Counted from the stretch's first letter, positions 10,123 through 21,918 are shown. The stretch is DNA of 64,000 bases from Albula goreensis (GCA_022829145.1 CM040764.1:186001-250000), one strand, 5' to 3'. A program made the numbers and translations. Notes: generated by a model not told the origin, from the sequence alone.

Positions 10123-11350
10123 TGTGACGTCACAGGTGTGAGATTGTGGCTGCAGAGGTGGGAGAGAGGCTCCCACAGTGTTTGTTTCTGTTTATCTTTT
10201 CATTGTTTATTGTACAAGCCTGTTACTTTTGTAGTGCTTTTGTTTTTGTTTTTTTTTTTTTTTTTTTTGCTTTTTCTTCCTCCTGAGCAGTTTATCTGCC
10301 AAGGGGTAGATTTTTCGTATGCTTTATAATTAACGGGAATGGATTTCTACATGAATGACTCAGTACCGCAATTGGACAAATAGCTATGGATTCGGATTTG
10401 AAACAAACGGCGAGTTGTGGGTTTTCTGATCGATAGTCTGAACATGGACTTCGAGTTTTGGATCATGGTGAAAGTTGTAGTAATACAGGTGTTAATGTGG
10501 TTTTTGAACATGGCATGTATTCAAGGAAAAGAGTTTTGAATGGCGAACGGATTGATGACGCTGAGAAGGATCTGCGGGGCTGGGTTGGAATTGACGGCTG
10601 GAGAGGAATTTCTCGCCAGCTTACTGCTGAACAAAGAGAAGAAGCTGGGGGTTTGGTTAATGGTGTTGGCTCGAGCGTTTTGGACAACAAAAGTAGATAT
10701 GATGCGGATGCTGAAGTTGGGGGAGACAAAGGCTAGCGGAGAAATAACGGCAGGGAGCTAGATTTCAGAGAGATTTTTCCGAGACGCCCGCTTATTCTGC
10801 AATTGAATGATTTACAGGGGATAACTGCAATGGACGTGATAACGATGGTTGATGCCAAGCTGGGCAGAGGGAAACTGATCGGGTAAGAAGCCGCCCAGCA
10901 ATACATTTGAGTTAACTTTGGAGAAGGAGTGCAAGTGAAGGGTCATGTTTGTGAGGTGCGCAGACCGTGTGCTACGGAGGTTATGCTTTCCCCTTTTGAA
11001 CCTGCCAAATACATAGAGGACTCTGTGATTTTGGACACGTTGGAAAGGTGGAGTGTGACTCCGATTCTACCTCTCCGCAGGCTTTTTTTTTTTTTACCTG
11101 GGCACCGCAGTGGCGGATGGCACCCAGTTTCTCAGCGCCAAATTCCCGCAAGAGATTGCTTCGTAGCCACACAGCGTGCGCTTTGATACGGGAGATGGAC
11201 CACTGTATTTTCGGTCATGCATGACAGGCAGGTGAAGATCTGCCGCTTGTGCATGAGCCCGGTTCATGTGATTCGAGTTTGCCCGCAGTCTGTCTGCCGT
11301 GAGTGCTTGGAAAAGGGGCATCACGCGAAGGAGTGTCAAGCAGCGCACTG
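10123..11350 (+). pseudogene. Non-LTR retrotransposon ORF1 (block A, unit 2)
   Basis: Unit-2 counterpart of the copy at 1428, with the same 5' region, ORF1 remains and junction to piggyBac sequence. It differs by small indels. Confidence 0.7.
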
Positions 11351-11552
11351 TAACACCATCAATCGAAAATGATATACTTGAGAGCCCGAACATAATGCAT
11401 GTTTCTCTTTGATAAAAGATATTGTTTTTCTTTCCAAATAATATACATGACAAAAAAAAATGTACTTAGAAATAATATAAAATCGCCCGGCGCACAATAG
11501 CAGTAGAAAGCGGATGACAACCATGAGGCGACCGATTGAGAGGGCAGCTGCC

Positions 11553-11585
11553 GCCCACGGCCACACCACGCTGAACGGGCCCGAT
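11553..11585 (+). pseudogene. 5S rRNA 5' fragment (block B, unit 2)
   Basis: Equivalent of the fragment at 2864, including its variant gccgcccacgg edge. Block B is thus distinguishable from A and C in both units. Confidence 0.85.
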
Positions 11586-12807
11586 TGTGACGTCACAGGT
11601 GTGAGGCTGTGGAGCTGCAGAGGTGGGAGAGAGGCTCCCACAGTGTTTGTTTCTCAAGTTATCTTTTCATTGTTTATGTAGTAGTCTGTTACTCTTGTAG
11701 TGCTTCTTTGTTTTTGTTTTTTTTTTTTTTTTTGTTTTTTTTGTTTTTTCCTCCCTGAGCAGTTTATCTGCCAAGGGGTAGATTTTTCGTATGCTTTTTT
11801 AATTAACGGGAATGGATTTCAACATGAATGACTCAGGACCGCAATTCGACAAATAGATATGGATACTGAAACAAATGGCGAGTTCTGGGTTTTCTGATCG
11901 ACTGTCTGAACATCGACTTCCAGTTTTGGATCATGGTGAAAGTTGTAGTAATACAGCTGTTAATGTGGTTTTTGAACATGGCATGTATTCAAGGATAAGA
12001 GTTTTGAATGGCGAACGGATTGATGACGCTGAGAAGGACTCGGGGCTGGGTTGGAATTGACGGCTGGAGAGGAATTCTCTCGCCAGCTTACTGCTGAACA
12101 AAGAGAAGAAGCTGGGGTTTGGTTAATGGTGTTGGCTCGAGCGCTTGGACAACAAAAGTAGATATGACATGGATGCTGAAGTTGGGGAGACAAAGGCTAG
12201 CGGAGAAATAACGGCAGGGAGCTAGATTTCAGAGAGATTTTTCCGAAGACGCCCCGCTTATTCTGCAATTGAATGATTTACAGGGATAACTGCAATGGAC
12301 GTGATAACGATGGTTGATGCCAAGCTGGGCAGAGGGAAACTGATCGGGTTAAGAAGCCGCCCAAGAACGGATTTGAGTTAACTTTGGAGAAGGAGTGCAA
12401 GTGAAGGGTCATGTTCGTGAGGTGCGCAGACTGTGTGCTACGGAGGTTATGCTCTCCTTTTGAACCTGCCAAATACATAGAGGACTCTGTGATTTTGGAC
12501 AAGTTGGAAAGGTGGAGTGTGACTCCGATTCTACCTCTCCGCAGGCTTTTTTTTTTTACCTGGGCACCGCAGTGGCGGATGGCACCCAGTTTCAGCGCCA
12601 AATTCCCGCAAGAGATTGCTTCGCCGCCACACAGCGTGCTTTGATACGGGAGATGGACCACTGTATTTTCGGTCATGCATGACAGGCAGGTGAAGATCTG
12701 CCGCTTGTGCATGAGCCCGGTTCATGTGATTCGAGTTTGCCCGCAGTCTGTCTGCCGTGAGTGCTTGGAAAAGGGGCATCACGCGAAGGAGTGTCAAGCA
12801 GCGCTGT
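11586..12807 (+). pseudogene. Non-LTR retrotransposon ORF1 (block B, unit 2)
   Basis: Unit-2 counterpart of the copy at 2897. The zinc-knuckle region and the truncation at gcagcgctgtaacacc are the same. Confidence 0.7.
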
Positions 12808-13017
12808 AACACCATCAATCGAAAATGATATACTTGAGAGCCCGAACATAATGCATGTTTCTCTTTGATAAAAGATATTGTTTTTCTTTCCAAACGATAG
12901 AAATGACAAAAAAAAAAAAAAAAAATTACTTAGAAATAATATAAAATCGCCCGGCGCCACAATAGCAGTAGAAAGCGGATGACAACCATGAGGCGACCGA
13001 TTGAGAGGGCAGCTTTC

Positions 13018-13049
13018 GCCACGGCCACACCACGCTGAACGGGCCCGAT
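13018..13049 (+). pseudogene. 5S rRNA 5' fragment (block C, unit 2)
   Basis: Equivalent of the fragment at 4332, with the same breakpoint and flanks. Confidence 0.85.
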
Positions 13050-13890
13050 TGTGACGTCACAGGTGTGAGGCTGTGGCTGCAGAGGTGGGAGAGAGGCCCT
13101 ACAGTGTTTGTTTCGGTTATCTTTTCATTGTTTATGGTAGTAGTCTGTTACTCTTGTAGTGCTTCTTTTGTTTTTGTTTTTTTTTTTTTTTTTGTTTTTG
13201 TTTTTCCTCCCTGAGCAGTTTATCTGCCAAGGGGTAGATTTTTCGTATGCTTTTTAATTAACGGAATGGATTTCAACATGAATGACTCAGGACCGCAATT
13301 CGACAAATAGATATGGATACTGAAACAAATGGCGAGTTCTGGGTTTTCTGATCGACTGTCTGAACATCGACTTCCAGTTTTGGATCATGGTGAAAGTTGT
13401 AGTAATACAGGTGTTAATGTGGTTTTTGAACATGGCATGTATTCAAGGAAAAGAGTTTTGAATGGCGAACGGATTGATGACGCTGAGAAGGACTGCGGGG
13501 CTGTGTTGGAATTGACGGCTGGAGAGGAATTCTCTCGCCAGCTTACTGCTGAACAAAGAGAAGAAGCTGGGGGTTTGGTTAATGGTGTTGGCTCGAGCGT
13601 TTTGGACAACAAAAGTAGATATGACATGGATGCTGAAGTTGGGGAGACAAAGGCTAGGAGAAATAACGGCAGGGAGCTAGATTTCAGAGAGATTTTTCCA
13701 AGACGCCCGCTTATTCTGCAATTGAATGATTTACAGGGATAACTGCAATGGACGTGATAACGATGGTTGATGCCAAGCTGGGCAGAGGGAAACTGATCGG
13801 GTAAGAAGCCAGCCCAACAACGGATTTGAGTTAACTTTGGAGAAGGAGGATTACTGCCAGCTCATCTTGGACGGAATTTTAGAACATTTA
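13050..13890 (+). pseudogene. Non-LTR retrotransposon ORF1, longest open copy (block C, unit 2)
   Basis: Unit-2 counterpart of 4364 and the best-preserved ORF1 start. From the ATG at 13329 a 137-codon frame is open to 13742, reading MASSGFSDRL..., then a charged middle part (ELTAGEEFSRQLTAEQREEA) and a conserved FPRRPLILQLNDLQG end. It is then frameshifted before the VITMVDAKLG segment. This continuous stretch shows that the broken copies elsewhere derive from one coding sequence. Confidence 0.7.
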
Positions 13891-14057
13891 ATTTAAAGGG
13901 CTATTTACCTGGTAAACTAAGAAACGTGAAGTACCTGACACATGAAAATGGGTCACAATTTTTACTATAGTCATTGCCTGGAGGTTGAAATAGCTTGGGT
14001 CAAATTGACCCCAAGGATAAAAGATGTTAGCAAATTTAAGGACAATACGAGGGTTAA
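13891..14057 (+). mobile_element. Orphan piggyBac right end (unit 2)
   Basis: Counterpart of 5204-5377, with TTAA at 14054-14057. Confidence 0.7.
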
Positions 14058-14579
14058 GCCCCACCAAGAGCGGGCGGCTCAGACAGAGCTCCAGCGTGAA
14101 ATGTGAGCCGAAGTCCAGGTGAAACTGGGAGCCGGTGGTGGATCTTTCTCCACCATCTTCCAATCATGGGCCTCCGGCCTAGCTCCACACCTAGAGCCGT
14201 GCCTGACGCTGTGGCCTTGGCCCATGCCAAGCTCCAGCCGAAAACCCAAACTCCAAACGTGAGCCTGGGCTCCGCATTGTTGGACAAAAAAAAAAAGAAA
14301 ATAAGAACAGCTCCAGCGTCACAATCGCAGAAGAAAGCGGATGCCTTTTTATTCTTTTTTCTTATCTAAGGCCTTCCCCAGCTTATCTAAGGCCTGCCCC
14401 AGGAGAAGCAACTTAGGCCCTCCTAACTTTGATAGTTTTAGCATGAGCTTCAACTTTGATGCCAATATTTAGTGGTAATGGCAACCATTTTATTGAGGAA
14501 TAGACTGCCACCTTGTGTGTCTGGCAGTCAACTACACCCAAAGAAGACCGTGGTTCCAGTGAGGAGATTGGCATTAAAA

Positions 14580-14876
14580 CAAGAAAAAAGGTCTTTCTTT
14601 CCAATTTCAGGTCAAACTGAGAGATTTCATGGTGATTTGCATATTTTTCCAACAGTAGGTATTTTGGGTGTTTGCCGGGGTTGTGGGGTGGTGGTGGTAA
14701 TATTTAATTTAAAGGGCTATTTAGCTGGTAAACTAAGAAACGTAAAGTACCTGACACATAAAAATGGGTAGCAATTTTAATTATAATCATTGCCTGGAGG
14801 CTGAAATAGCTTGGGTCAAATTGACCCCAAGTATAAAAGATGTTAGCAAATTTGAGGACAATACGAGGGTTATGCC
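14580..14876 (+). mobile_element. Second orphan piggyBac right end with mutated TTAA (unit 2)
   Basis: Counterpart of 5900-6190, also ending in gggttatgcc. The mutation predates the duplication of the macro-repeat. Confidence 0.65.
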
Positions 14877-15649
14877 CTCCCAAGAGCGGACGGTTCAGCG
14901 TGAAATGTTAGCCAAAGTCCAGGTGAAACTGGGCGCCGGTGGTGGGTCTTTCTCCACCATCTTCCAATCATGGCCTCCGGCCTAGCTCCACACCCAGAGC
15001 CGGGCCTGACGCTGTGGCCTTGGCCCATGCCAAGCTCCAGCCGAAAACCCAAACTCAAACTCCGGTCCTGTCTGGGTGAGCAGCTGCCCGCGGTTCTGGA
15101 GCCAAGGGCTGAGAACGAGGTATCGGGAGAGAGGCTTAAGGTTGGGAGTCCTCAGTAAAATGGAGGTCAGGCTTAAGCAGGAGTTTAACCTCCTATTGTC
15201 TTTGGGGTCCATGTGACCCCATTCAATGTTTCACGCTTCCAACTGGATTATTGACGTTTGTTTTGTTGCCTCATATTTCATGACTTTTCCTCATTTCATG
15301 GGGACAACTGGGTGAACGTAAACATGATGAACACGATGATTTGTTTTCAATGTCCTGTACACATTTTGTACACATCGGTGTCCCCTGGGGTCAATTTGAC
15401 CCCAGGCTGTTCTGGCGGTATAAAACATAAGAAATATCAACATCTTTCACACGTTTCATTTGGCTGTTTTGGATGATATTGAAGCCACTAACATGCAATT
15501 TTATAATCTCCAAAATTTCCCTCTGCTTTAGGGACCTAAAGCAGAGGGGGTGTTGCAAGATTTGAGGCACTACTGGGGCGCCAACTCCTAGTGCTCACAT
15601 CCTCATGGGGGGAATTCACAGCAACTACAATGGGCTAGTTGTGTTACAT

Positions 15650-15745
15650 TACTTTCCAGTCATTTAGCTGAAACTTTTATTCAAAGCGACTTACAGTTGA
15701 TTAGGCTGACCAGGGGCCAACCCTCCCTTGGGAGCTATGCTATTT
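15650..15745 (-). mobile_element. SINE 3' tail inside the piggyBac derivative (unit 2)
   Basis: Counterpart of 6965-7060. Confidence 0.5.
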
Positions 15746-16085
15746 TTCACAAGCATTTACCGGGCACCACAGATTGTTGCTGGAGCATGTGCCCCGTGAG
15801 ATCGGGTCTGGTGATGCCCTGGCCCTAACCTATCGTAACCATACCTGTGGTAGTGTGAGAACCACTGATAGTTCACATGAAATGGGGGATGGGGAAATAT
15901 AATTCCCACAAGAACGCTGATATTTCCTGCAATGTTTTTGTGTGGAAATGTGGTTCCAGTGAGGAGATTGGCAGTTCACACAACAAAGGGGAGGAGCAAA
16001 CACATGAAAGCTTGCACCGCAGCCTTCAAAACCATTTCTCTTGGTGCGCTGTGTGCTCTTGCTTTATGTTCTCTTTCAATTGAAA

Positions 16086-16302
16086 ATGACCTCTAAGCAA
16101 AGGTTTTGTGCCAATGCAGTTTTGTCACAGCTCTTTGACAGTGAAAGTGACAGAGGAGAATGTGTCAGAGAGAGAGGATAGTGTTGAGGTGGACCCTGAT
16201 TATGAGACATCCTCCTCTGATGAGAATGAGAGCCTTAGTATTGACCTCTCGTTGTCTCTCAACCACCAGCAGACAAGTTACCTAACAAAAATGGAAAGTT
16301 AA
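16086..16302 (+). pseudogene. piggyBac transposase N-terminus, frameshifted (unit 2)
   Basis: Counterpart of 7398-7614, with the same frameshift between the QLF segment and the acidic DPDYETSSSDE segment. The break is shared by both units and is therefore older than their duplication. Confidence 0.7.
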
Positions 16303-17163
16303 TATGGTCCCTCTCCCCACCTGAATGACAGGTTAGACTTAATGCTGCTAATGTCATCAAAATGGTTCCAGGCCCCAGCAGATACACTGTCAGCCATGTC
16401 TAAGACATAAAATCAGCATTTGAGCTCTTCTTAACACCAGAGAAGGAACATAATACATGTTTCTCTTTTTAGTAAAAGATATTGTTTTTCTTTTCAAATG
16501 ATATAAATGACAAAAAAAAAAAAATTGTACTTAGAAATAATATAAAGCCATTCAAACAAGAAAAAGGTCCTTCTTTCCAAGTTCAGGTCAAACTGAGAGA
16601 TTTTATGGTGATTTGCATATTTCTCCAACAGTAGGTATTTTGGGTGTTTGCCGGTGTTGGGGGGTGGTGGTGGTAATATTTAATGTAAAGGGCTATTTAG
16701 GTAGTAAACTGAGAAACGTAAAGTACCTGGCACATAAAAATGGGTAGCAATTTTAATTATAATCATTGCCTGGAGGTTGAAATAGCTTGGGTCAAATTGA
16801 CCCCAAGTATAAAAGATGTTAGCAAATCTGAGGACTATGCGAGGGTTAAGCCCCCACCAAGAGCGGGCGGACCATGCCAAGCTTCAGCGTGAAATGTGAG
16901 CCACAGTCCAGGTGAAACTGGGAGCCGGTGGTGGATCTTTCTCCACCACCTTCAAATCATGGCCTCCGGCCTAGCTCCACACCTAGAGCCGGGCCTGACG
17001 CTGTGGCCTTGGCCCATGCCAAGCTCCAGCCGAAAACCCAAACTCCAAACGTGAGCCTGGGCTCCGCATTGTTGGACGAAAAAATAATAAAACGCCCCGG
17101 CGGCACAATCGCAGAAGAAAGCGGACGACAACCATGAGGCAACCGCTTGAGAGGGCAGCCTTC

Positions 17164-17275
17164 GCTACGGCCACACCACGCTGAACACGCCCGATCTCTG
17201 ATCTCGGAAGCCAAGCAGCGCGGGCCTGGTTAGTACTTGATGGGTGACCGCCTGGGAATACCAGGTGCTGTAAGC
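17164..17275 (+). rRNA. 5S ribosomal RNA copy (unit 2), with small deletions
   Basis: Second 5S copy, one macro-repeat period downstream. It retains the gcccgatctctgatctcgg segment that the first copy has lost. It lacks single bases elsewhere: one T in the 5' end, a T in gcagcgcgggcc, a G in acttgatggg, and about three bases between the gatctc repeats. Different copies therefore carry different deletions around one ancestral sequence. The internal promoter is mostly recognisable, but the missing G lies in the C-box region. Whether it is expressed cannot be told from sequence. Confidence 0.92.
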
Positions 17276-17276
17276 A

Positions 17277-17281
17277 TTTTT
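17277..17281 (+). terminator. Pol III T-run terminator
   Basis: TTTTT immediately after the second 5S copy, then a further T-run, as after the first copy. Confidence 0.75.
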
Positions 17282-18059
17282 GTTTTTTCCTACCCCCACA
17301 ATCGAGTGGTAGAAATGGCTCCAACCTGGGCCCAATGGCTGGGGGCCCTCGTCACACTTTTTTTTAATATCCTCAAGCCTTCGGTGCTTCAGTACCTGAA
17401 CGAAATCAAAATCCACCAAGCCCGATGCAAAAAGGTTTATTGTGTATTATCTGAGCACGATACGCCACACCAGCCGGGCTGGTCCGCACAGAGGTAAAAG
17501 AGACCACTTTGGCACTCCAACAGTCACTTGAGGACTTCGCTTACGCCTTTCCTTTTTATTCTTTTTCTTATCTAAGGCCTTCCCCAGCTTATCTAAGGCC
17601 TGCCCCAGGAGAAGCAACTTAGGCCCTCCTAACTTTCTTATTTTTAGCATGAGCTTAAACTTTGACGCAAATATTTAGTGGTAATGGCAACCATTTTATT
17701 GAGGAATAGACTGCCACCTTGTGTGTCTGGCAGTGAACTACACCTAAAGTAGACCGACTTTTCCAGGCTACTGCATCCAGGTTTTGTCTGCATTATTATA
17801 TCTACGCTTACATTTTGTCAGTATGAAAATGCGCAAGGCTGTAAGTATGTCTGTCAACGCTGTGTCAGTTGAAAGATAGGTCTGATCCCACAAATTACAC
17901 TTCTGCAACCGTCCGTATGAGCAGTTGTCTTTGCCCCCGCTTGGGTGACCGGTGCTCTCCCGGTCCTGTCTGGGTGACCAGTTGCTCATGGGTTCTGGAG
18001 CCAAGGGCTGAGAACGAGGTATTGGGAGAGAGGCTTAAGTTTGGGAGCCCCACGGTAAA

Positions 18060-18599
18060 ATGGAGGTAAGGCTTAATGCTGCTAATGTCATCAAGATGGT
18101 TCCAGGCCCCAGCAGATACACTGTCAGCCATGGCCAAGACATAAAATCTGCATTTGAGCTCTTCTTAACACCATCAATCGAAAATGATATACTTGAGAGC
18201 CCGAACATAATACATTGTTCTGTCTGTGATAAAAGATATTGTTTTTCTTTCCAAATGATATAAATGACATAAGATGTACTTAGAAATAATATAAAGTTAA
18301 TTAAAACAAGAAAGAAAGGTCTTTCTTTCCAATTTAAGGTCAAACTGAGAGATTCTATGGTGATTTGCATATTTCTCCAACAGTAGGTATTTTGGGTGTT
18401 TGCCGGGTTTGGGGGTGGTGGTGGTAATATTTAATTTAAAGGGCTATTTAGCTGGTAAACTAAGAAACGTAAGGTACCTGACACATAAGAATGGGTGGCA
18501 ATTTTAATTACAATCATTGCCTGAGGCTGAAATAGCTTGGGTCAAACTGACCCCAAGGATAAAAGATGTTAGCAAATTAGAGGACAATACAAGGGTTAA
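18060..18599 (+). mobile_element. piggyBac 3' fragment (unit 3)
   Basis: Unit-3 counterpart of 679-1221, with right end TTAA at 18596-18599. Confidence 0.75.
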
Positions 18600-18770
18600 G
18601 CCTCCCACCAAGAGCGGTCGGCCCATGCCAAGCTTCAGCAGAAAACCCAAACTCCAAAGGTGAGCCTGGGCCCGCATTGTCGGACGGAAAAAAAAAACAC
18701 GCACAAAAAGCCGCACAATAGCAGTAGAAAGCGGATGACAACCATGAGGCGACCGATTGAGAGGGCAGCT

Positions 18771-18802
18771 ACCACGGCCACACCACGCTGAACGGGCCCG
18801 AC
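18771..18802 (+). pseudogene. 5S rRNA 5' fragment (block A, unit 3)
   Basis: Equivalent of 1396 in the third, incomplete unit. The junction reads cccgacag instead of cccgattg. Confidence 0.8.
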
Positions 18803-20015
18803 AGTGACGTCACAGGTGTGAGATTGTGGTTGCAGAGGTGGGAGAGAGAGGCCCACAGTGTTTGTTTCGTTTATCTTTTCATTGTTTATTGTACAAGCCT
18901 GTTACTTTTGTAGTGCTTTTTGTTTTTTTTTTTTTTTTTGTTTTTTTTTTCCCTCCTGAGCAGTTTATCTGCCAAGGGGTAGATTTTTCGTATGCTTTAT
19001 AATTAACGGGAATGGATTTCTACATGAATGACTCAGTACCGGCAATTGGACAAATAGCTATGGATTCGGATTTGAAACAAACGGCGAGTTGTGGGTTTTC
19101 TGATCGATAGTCTGAACATGGACTTCGAGTTTTGGATCATGGTGAAAGTTGTAGTAATACAGGTGTTAATGTGGTTTTTGAACATGGCATGTATTCAAGG
19201 AAAAGAGTTTTGAATGGCGAACGGATTGATGACGCTGAGAAGGACTGCGGGGCTGGGGTTGGAATTGACGGTTGGAGAGGAATTTCGCCAGCTTACTGCT
19301 GAACAAAGAGAAGAAGCTGGGGGTTTGGTTAATGGTGTTGGCTCGAGCGTTTTGGACAACAAAAGTAGATATGACATGGATGCTGAAGTTGGGGAGACAA
19401 AGGCTAGCGGAGAAATAACGGCAGGGAGCTAGATTTCAGAGAGATTTTTTCCGAAGACGCCCGCTTATTCTGCAATTGAATGATTTACAGGATAACTGCA
19501 ATGGACGTGATAACGATGGTTGATGCCAAGCTGGGCAGAGGGAAACTGATCGGGGTAAGAAGCCGCCCAGCAATACATTTGAGTTAACTTTGGAGAAGGA
19601 GTGCAAGTGAAGGGTCATGTTTGTGAGGTGCGCAGACCGCAGCTACGGAGGTTATGCTCTCCCCTTTGAACCTGCCGAAATACATAGAGGACTCTGTGAT
19701 TTTGGACACGTTGGAAAGGTGGGAGTGTGACTCCGATTCTACCTCTCCGCAGGCTTTTTTTTACCTGGCACCGCAGTGGCGGATGGCACCTGGAGTTTCA
19801 GCGCCAAATTCCCCGCGGAGATTGCTTCGTGAGCCACACAGCGTGCGCTTTGATACGGAGATGGACCACTGTATTTTCGGTCATGCATGACAGGCAGGTG
19901 AAGATCTGCCTGCTTGCATGAGCCCGTTCATGTGATTCGAGTTTGCTCCAGTCTGTCTGCCGTGAGTGCTTGGAAAAGGGGCATCACGCCGGTTGGAGTG
20001 TCAAGCAGCGCACTG
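18803..20015 (+). pseudogene. Non-LTR retrotransposon ORF1 (block A, unit 3)
   Basis: Third-unit counterpart of 1428, with more indels. It ends in the same junction to piggyBac sequence. The 5S-upstream spacer of the next block is cut by the assembly gap at 20214. Confidence 0.65.
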
Positions 20016-20213
20016 TAACACCATCAATCGAAAATGATATACTTGAGAGCCCGAACATAATGCATGTTTTCTCTCTTTGATAAAAGATATTGTTTTTCTT
20101 TCCAAATAATATACATGACAAAAAAAATGTACTTAGAAATAATATAAAATCGCTCCGGCGCCACAATAGCAGTAGAAAGCGGATGACAACCATGAGGCGA
20201 CCGATTGAGAGGG

Positions 20214-20713
20214 NNNNNNNNNNNNNNNNNNNNNNNNNNNNNNNNNNNNNNNNNNNNNNNNNNNNNNNNNNNNNNNNNNNNNNNNNNNNNNNNNNNNNNN
20301 NNNNNNNNNNNNNNNNNNNNNNNNNNNNNNNNNNNNNNNNNNNNNNNNNNNNNNNNNNNNNNNNNNNNNNNNNNNNNNNNNNNNNNNNNNNNNNNNNNNN
20401 NNNNNNNNNNNNNNNNNNNNNNNNNNNNNNNNNNNNNNNNNNNNNNNNNNNNNNNNNNNNNNNNNNNNNNNNNNNNNNNNNNNNNNNNNNNNNNNNNNNN
20501 NNNNNNNNNNNNNNNNNNNNNNNNNNNNNNNNNNNNNNNNNNNNNNNNNNNNNNNNNNNNNNNNNNNNNNNNNNNNNNNNNNNNNNNNNNNNNNNNNNNN
20601 NNNNNNNNNNNNNNNNNNNNNNNNNNNNNNNNNNNNNNNNNNNNNNNNNNNNNNNNNNNNNNNNNNNNNNNNNNNNNNNNNNNNNNNNNNNNNNNNNNNN
20701 NNNNNNNNNNNNN
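20214..20713. other. Assembly gap (500 N)
   Basis: Exactly 500 N, so probably a placeholder of arbitrary length. It interrupts the third macro-repeat unit, and the true array may be much longer. Coding frames drawn across it have no meaning. Confidence 0.98.
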
Positions 20714-21315
20714 TTAACTGTAACATTTAAAGATTCAGAAAATGTAGGTTATTCTTAACAAAATGAATGGCTATGGCAACTATGCCTCCACCAGCTTATG
20801 AGAGCTTATGATTAGAACTTCATGGCCAAAACGTATATTTTTTTGGACTATCAATGAACTTGATAAGCGGCTATTGAGTGTTGGGCATTTTCTTTGAATC
20901 TGTAAGATTTAAATAACGACCACCACCAACAACATAGCATTTTAGCGAATGGTTTGTATAATCAATCGGCAACAGAGGTCTTTGAACTTGGTAAACTTTT
21001 TTAAATTTTGCTTGTTCTTTGATAGCAAGAGCATAATATTCAAATACTGTAAAGTTTAACACGTGGACAAACGAGCAAGCATCGCCGTGGGCAATATCAA
21101 CGCTTGGAGGGATGATTTTTGTTGGCTCCGTTGGAGGGAGTGAAACTGAGGGCTTGAGCAAATGAAAATTCGCCCTTCCCTCAACAAATCTGGATTGGAA
21201 TCACCCTCACGGTGGCAGCCATCTTACATACGGGACTTTTGGGGATTCCCCCCTTGATTGAAGGGAAGTGAGCACGAAGAAGCAAGCATTTTTTCGGATT
21301 GGAACGCAGCCCTGG
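20714..21315 (-). mobile_element. TIR element with unrecognised ORF, copy 1
   Basis: The minus-strand 5' end at 21315 reads ccagggctgcgttccaatcc. The same terminus opens the copy at 54428, in plus orientation, and the two are alignable through to the gap edge. The 3' end is hidden by the gap. It lies beside the L1 ORF2 remnant, which it probably truncated. Confidence 0.65.
20871..21161 (-). CDS. Unrecognised ORF within the TIR element
   Basis: A 96-codon open frame with LPPTEPTKIIPPSVD near the N-terminus, an aromatic FEYYALAIKEQAKFKK stretch, and the C-terminal end YVVGGGRYLNLTDSK. I do not recognise the family. The second copy at 54.5-55.2 kb conserves most of the sequence but is interrupted by a SINE and frameshifts. 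This may be an exon of a transposase or chance coding of a conserved repeat. Confidence 0.3.
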   Translation of the reverse strand: MLKPSVSLPPTEPTKIIPPSVDIAHGDACSFVHVLNFTVFEYYALAIKEQAKFKKVYQVQRPLLPIDYTNHSLKCYVVGGGRYLNLTDSKKMPNTQ

Positions 21316-21349
21316 TATTGACTGTACCAAGCATTAGGATCTCCTGCAT

Positions 21350-21791
21350 CAGGTAGTTAGCACAGTAGCTCTTCCTTGTCGCCCCATTCAGTAGGATATC
21401 TTTGATAAAGATCATTGACTGTCTGTGTGATTTCAGCACTCATTTTTTTGTTCAAGTTAAGATTGTTGTACCCATAAATGTTTCCGAGAATTAGAAAATC
21501 AACATTTGCTTCACAAACACAAATTATCCAGAGACCTAAAGGGTCCCTGGATGTGGTCAAAATTTTCCCTGGGAAGTTGTAAAAGAGTATGGCCATACAC
21601 TATACACTTTTGTCGCCCCACTGATTCGACCAGAATTTTTCATCCATGTCATTCGAATGTATTTCTTGTAGGAGAACACATTGTGCTTTTTCATTTTTGC
21701 AAAATAGAAAGATTGATTTTCTTTTAATAGAATCTCTCAGACCCCTAGTATTAACAGAAATAAAGGAGAATTTAGAGCTGAAAGAAGGCAT
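21350..21791 (-). pseudogene. L1-type LINE ORF2 endonuclease fragment
   Basis: The minus strand reads FISVNTRGLRDSIKRKSIF, then CVLLQEIHS, and in a shifted frame GLWIICVCEANVDFLILGNIYG. These match the start of the apurinic-like endonuclease of L1 ORF2 (N-terminal N-x-RG, catalytic E in LLQE). The element nicks DNA for target-primed reverse transcription. Only the endonuclease start remains. It is frameshifted and cut off by the neighbouring TIR element, with no reverse transcriptase visible. Confidence 0.75.
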
Positions 21792-21918
21792 AAAAGAAAG
21801 AGGTATAAAGTCAACTCACAGATGTGGACGTTTGTTTGAGACTAAGCACTGTAGTATTGCCCCTATCTAACGCTATTAAATGTAATAAAAAGTGTAGCAA
21901 TCTTCTTGTGCTCCTATT

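Larger units (their letters stand above)
15185..16849 (+). mobile_element. piggyBac deletion derivative, TTAA at both ends (unit 2)
   Basis: Unit-2 counterpart of 6500-8166, with TTAA at 15185-15188 and 16846-16849 and the same internal deletion and SINE tail. Confidence 0.8.
1..20213 (+). repeat. 8.7-kb tandem macro-repeat array with 5S rDNA
   Basis: The sequence beginning gcttcagtacctgaacg occurs at 4, 8701 and 17386, giving periods of 8697 and 8685 bp; the third unit runs into the gap at 20214. Order within a unit: post-5S spacer, piggyBac 3' fragment, three 5S-fragment/ORF1 blocks, piggyBac right-end fragments, one piggyBac derivative with TTAA ends, 5S upstream spacer, 5S gene. Blocks are also shuffled within a unit: the T-rich spacer near 165-330 recurs near 5660-5830. 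Units are near-identical but differ by many 1-10-base indels. These may be real heterogeneity or uncorrected long-read errors; most reading frames in the array are broken either way. Confidence 0.95.

Noticed and set aside
1..20213. Possible CRISPR-like or phage-like repeat structure
   Set aside because: The repeats are kilobase tandem units with 5S rDNA and transposons in a eukaryotic genome; there are no short direct repeats with unique spacers.
20090..20758. Long open frames running across the N block, and likewise at 41137-41784
   Set aside because: Runs of N contain no stops by definition; there is no coding evidence.
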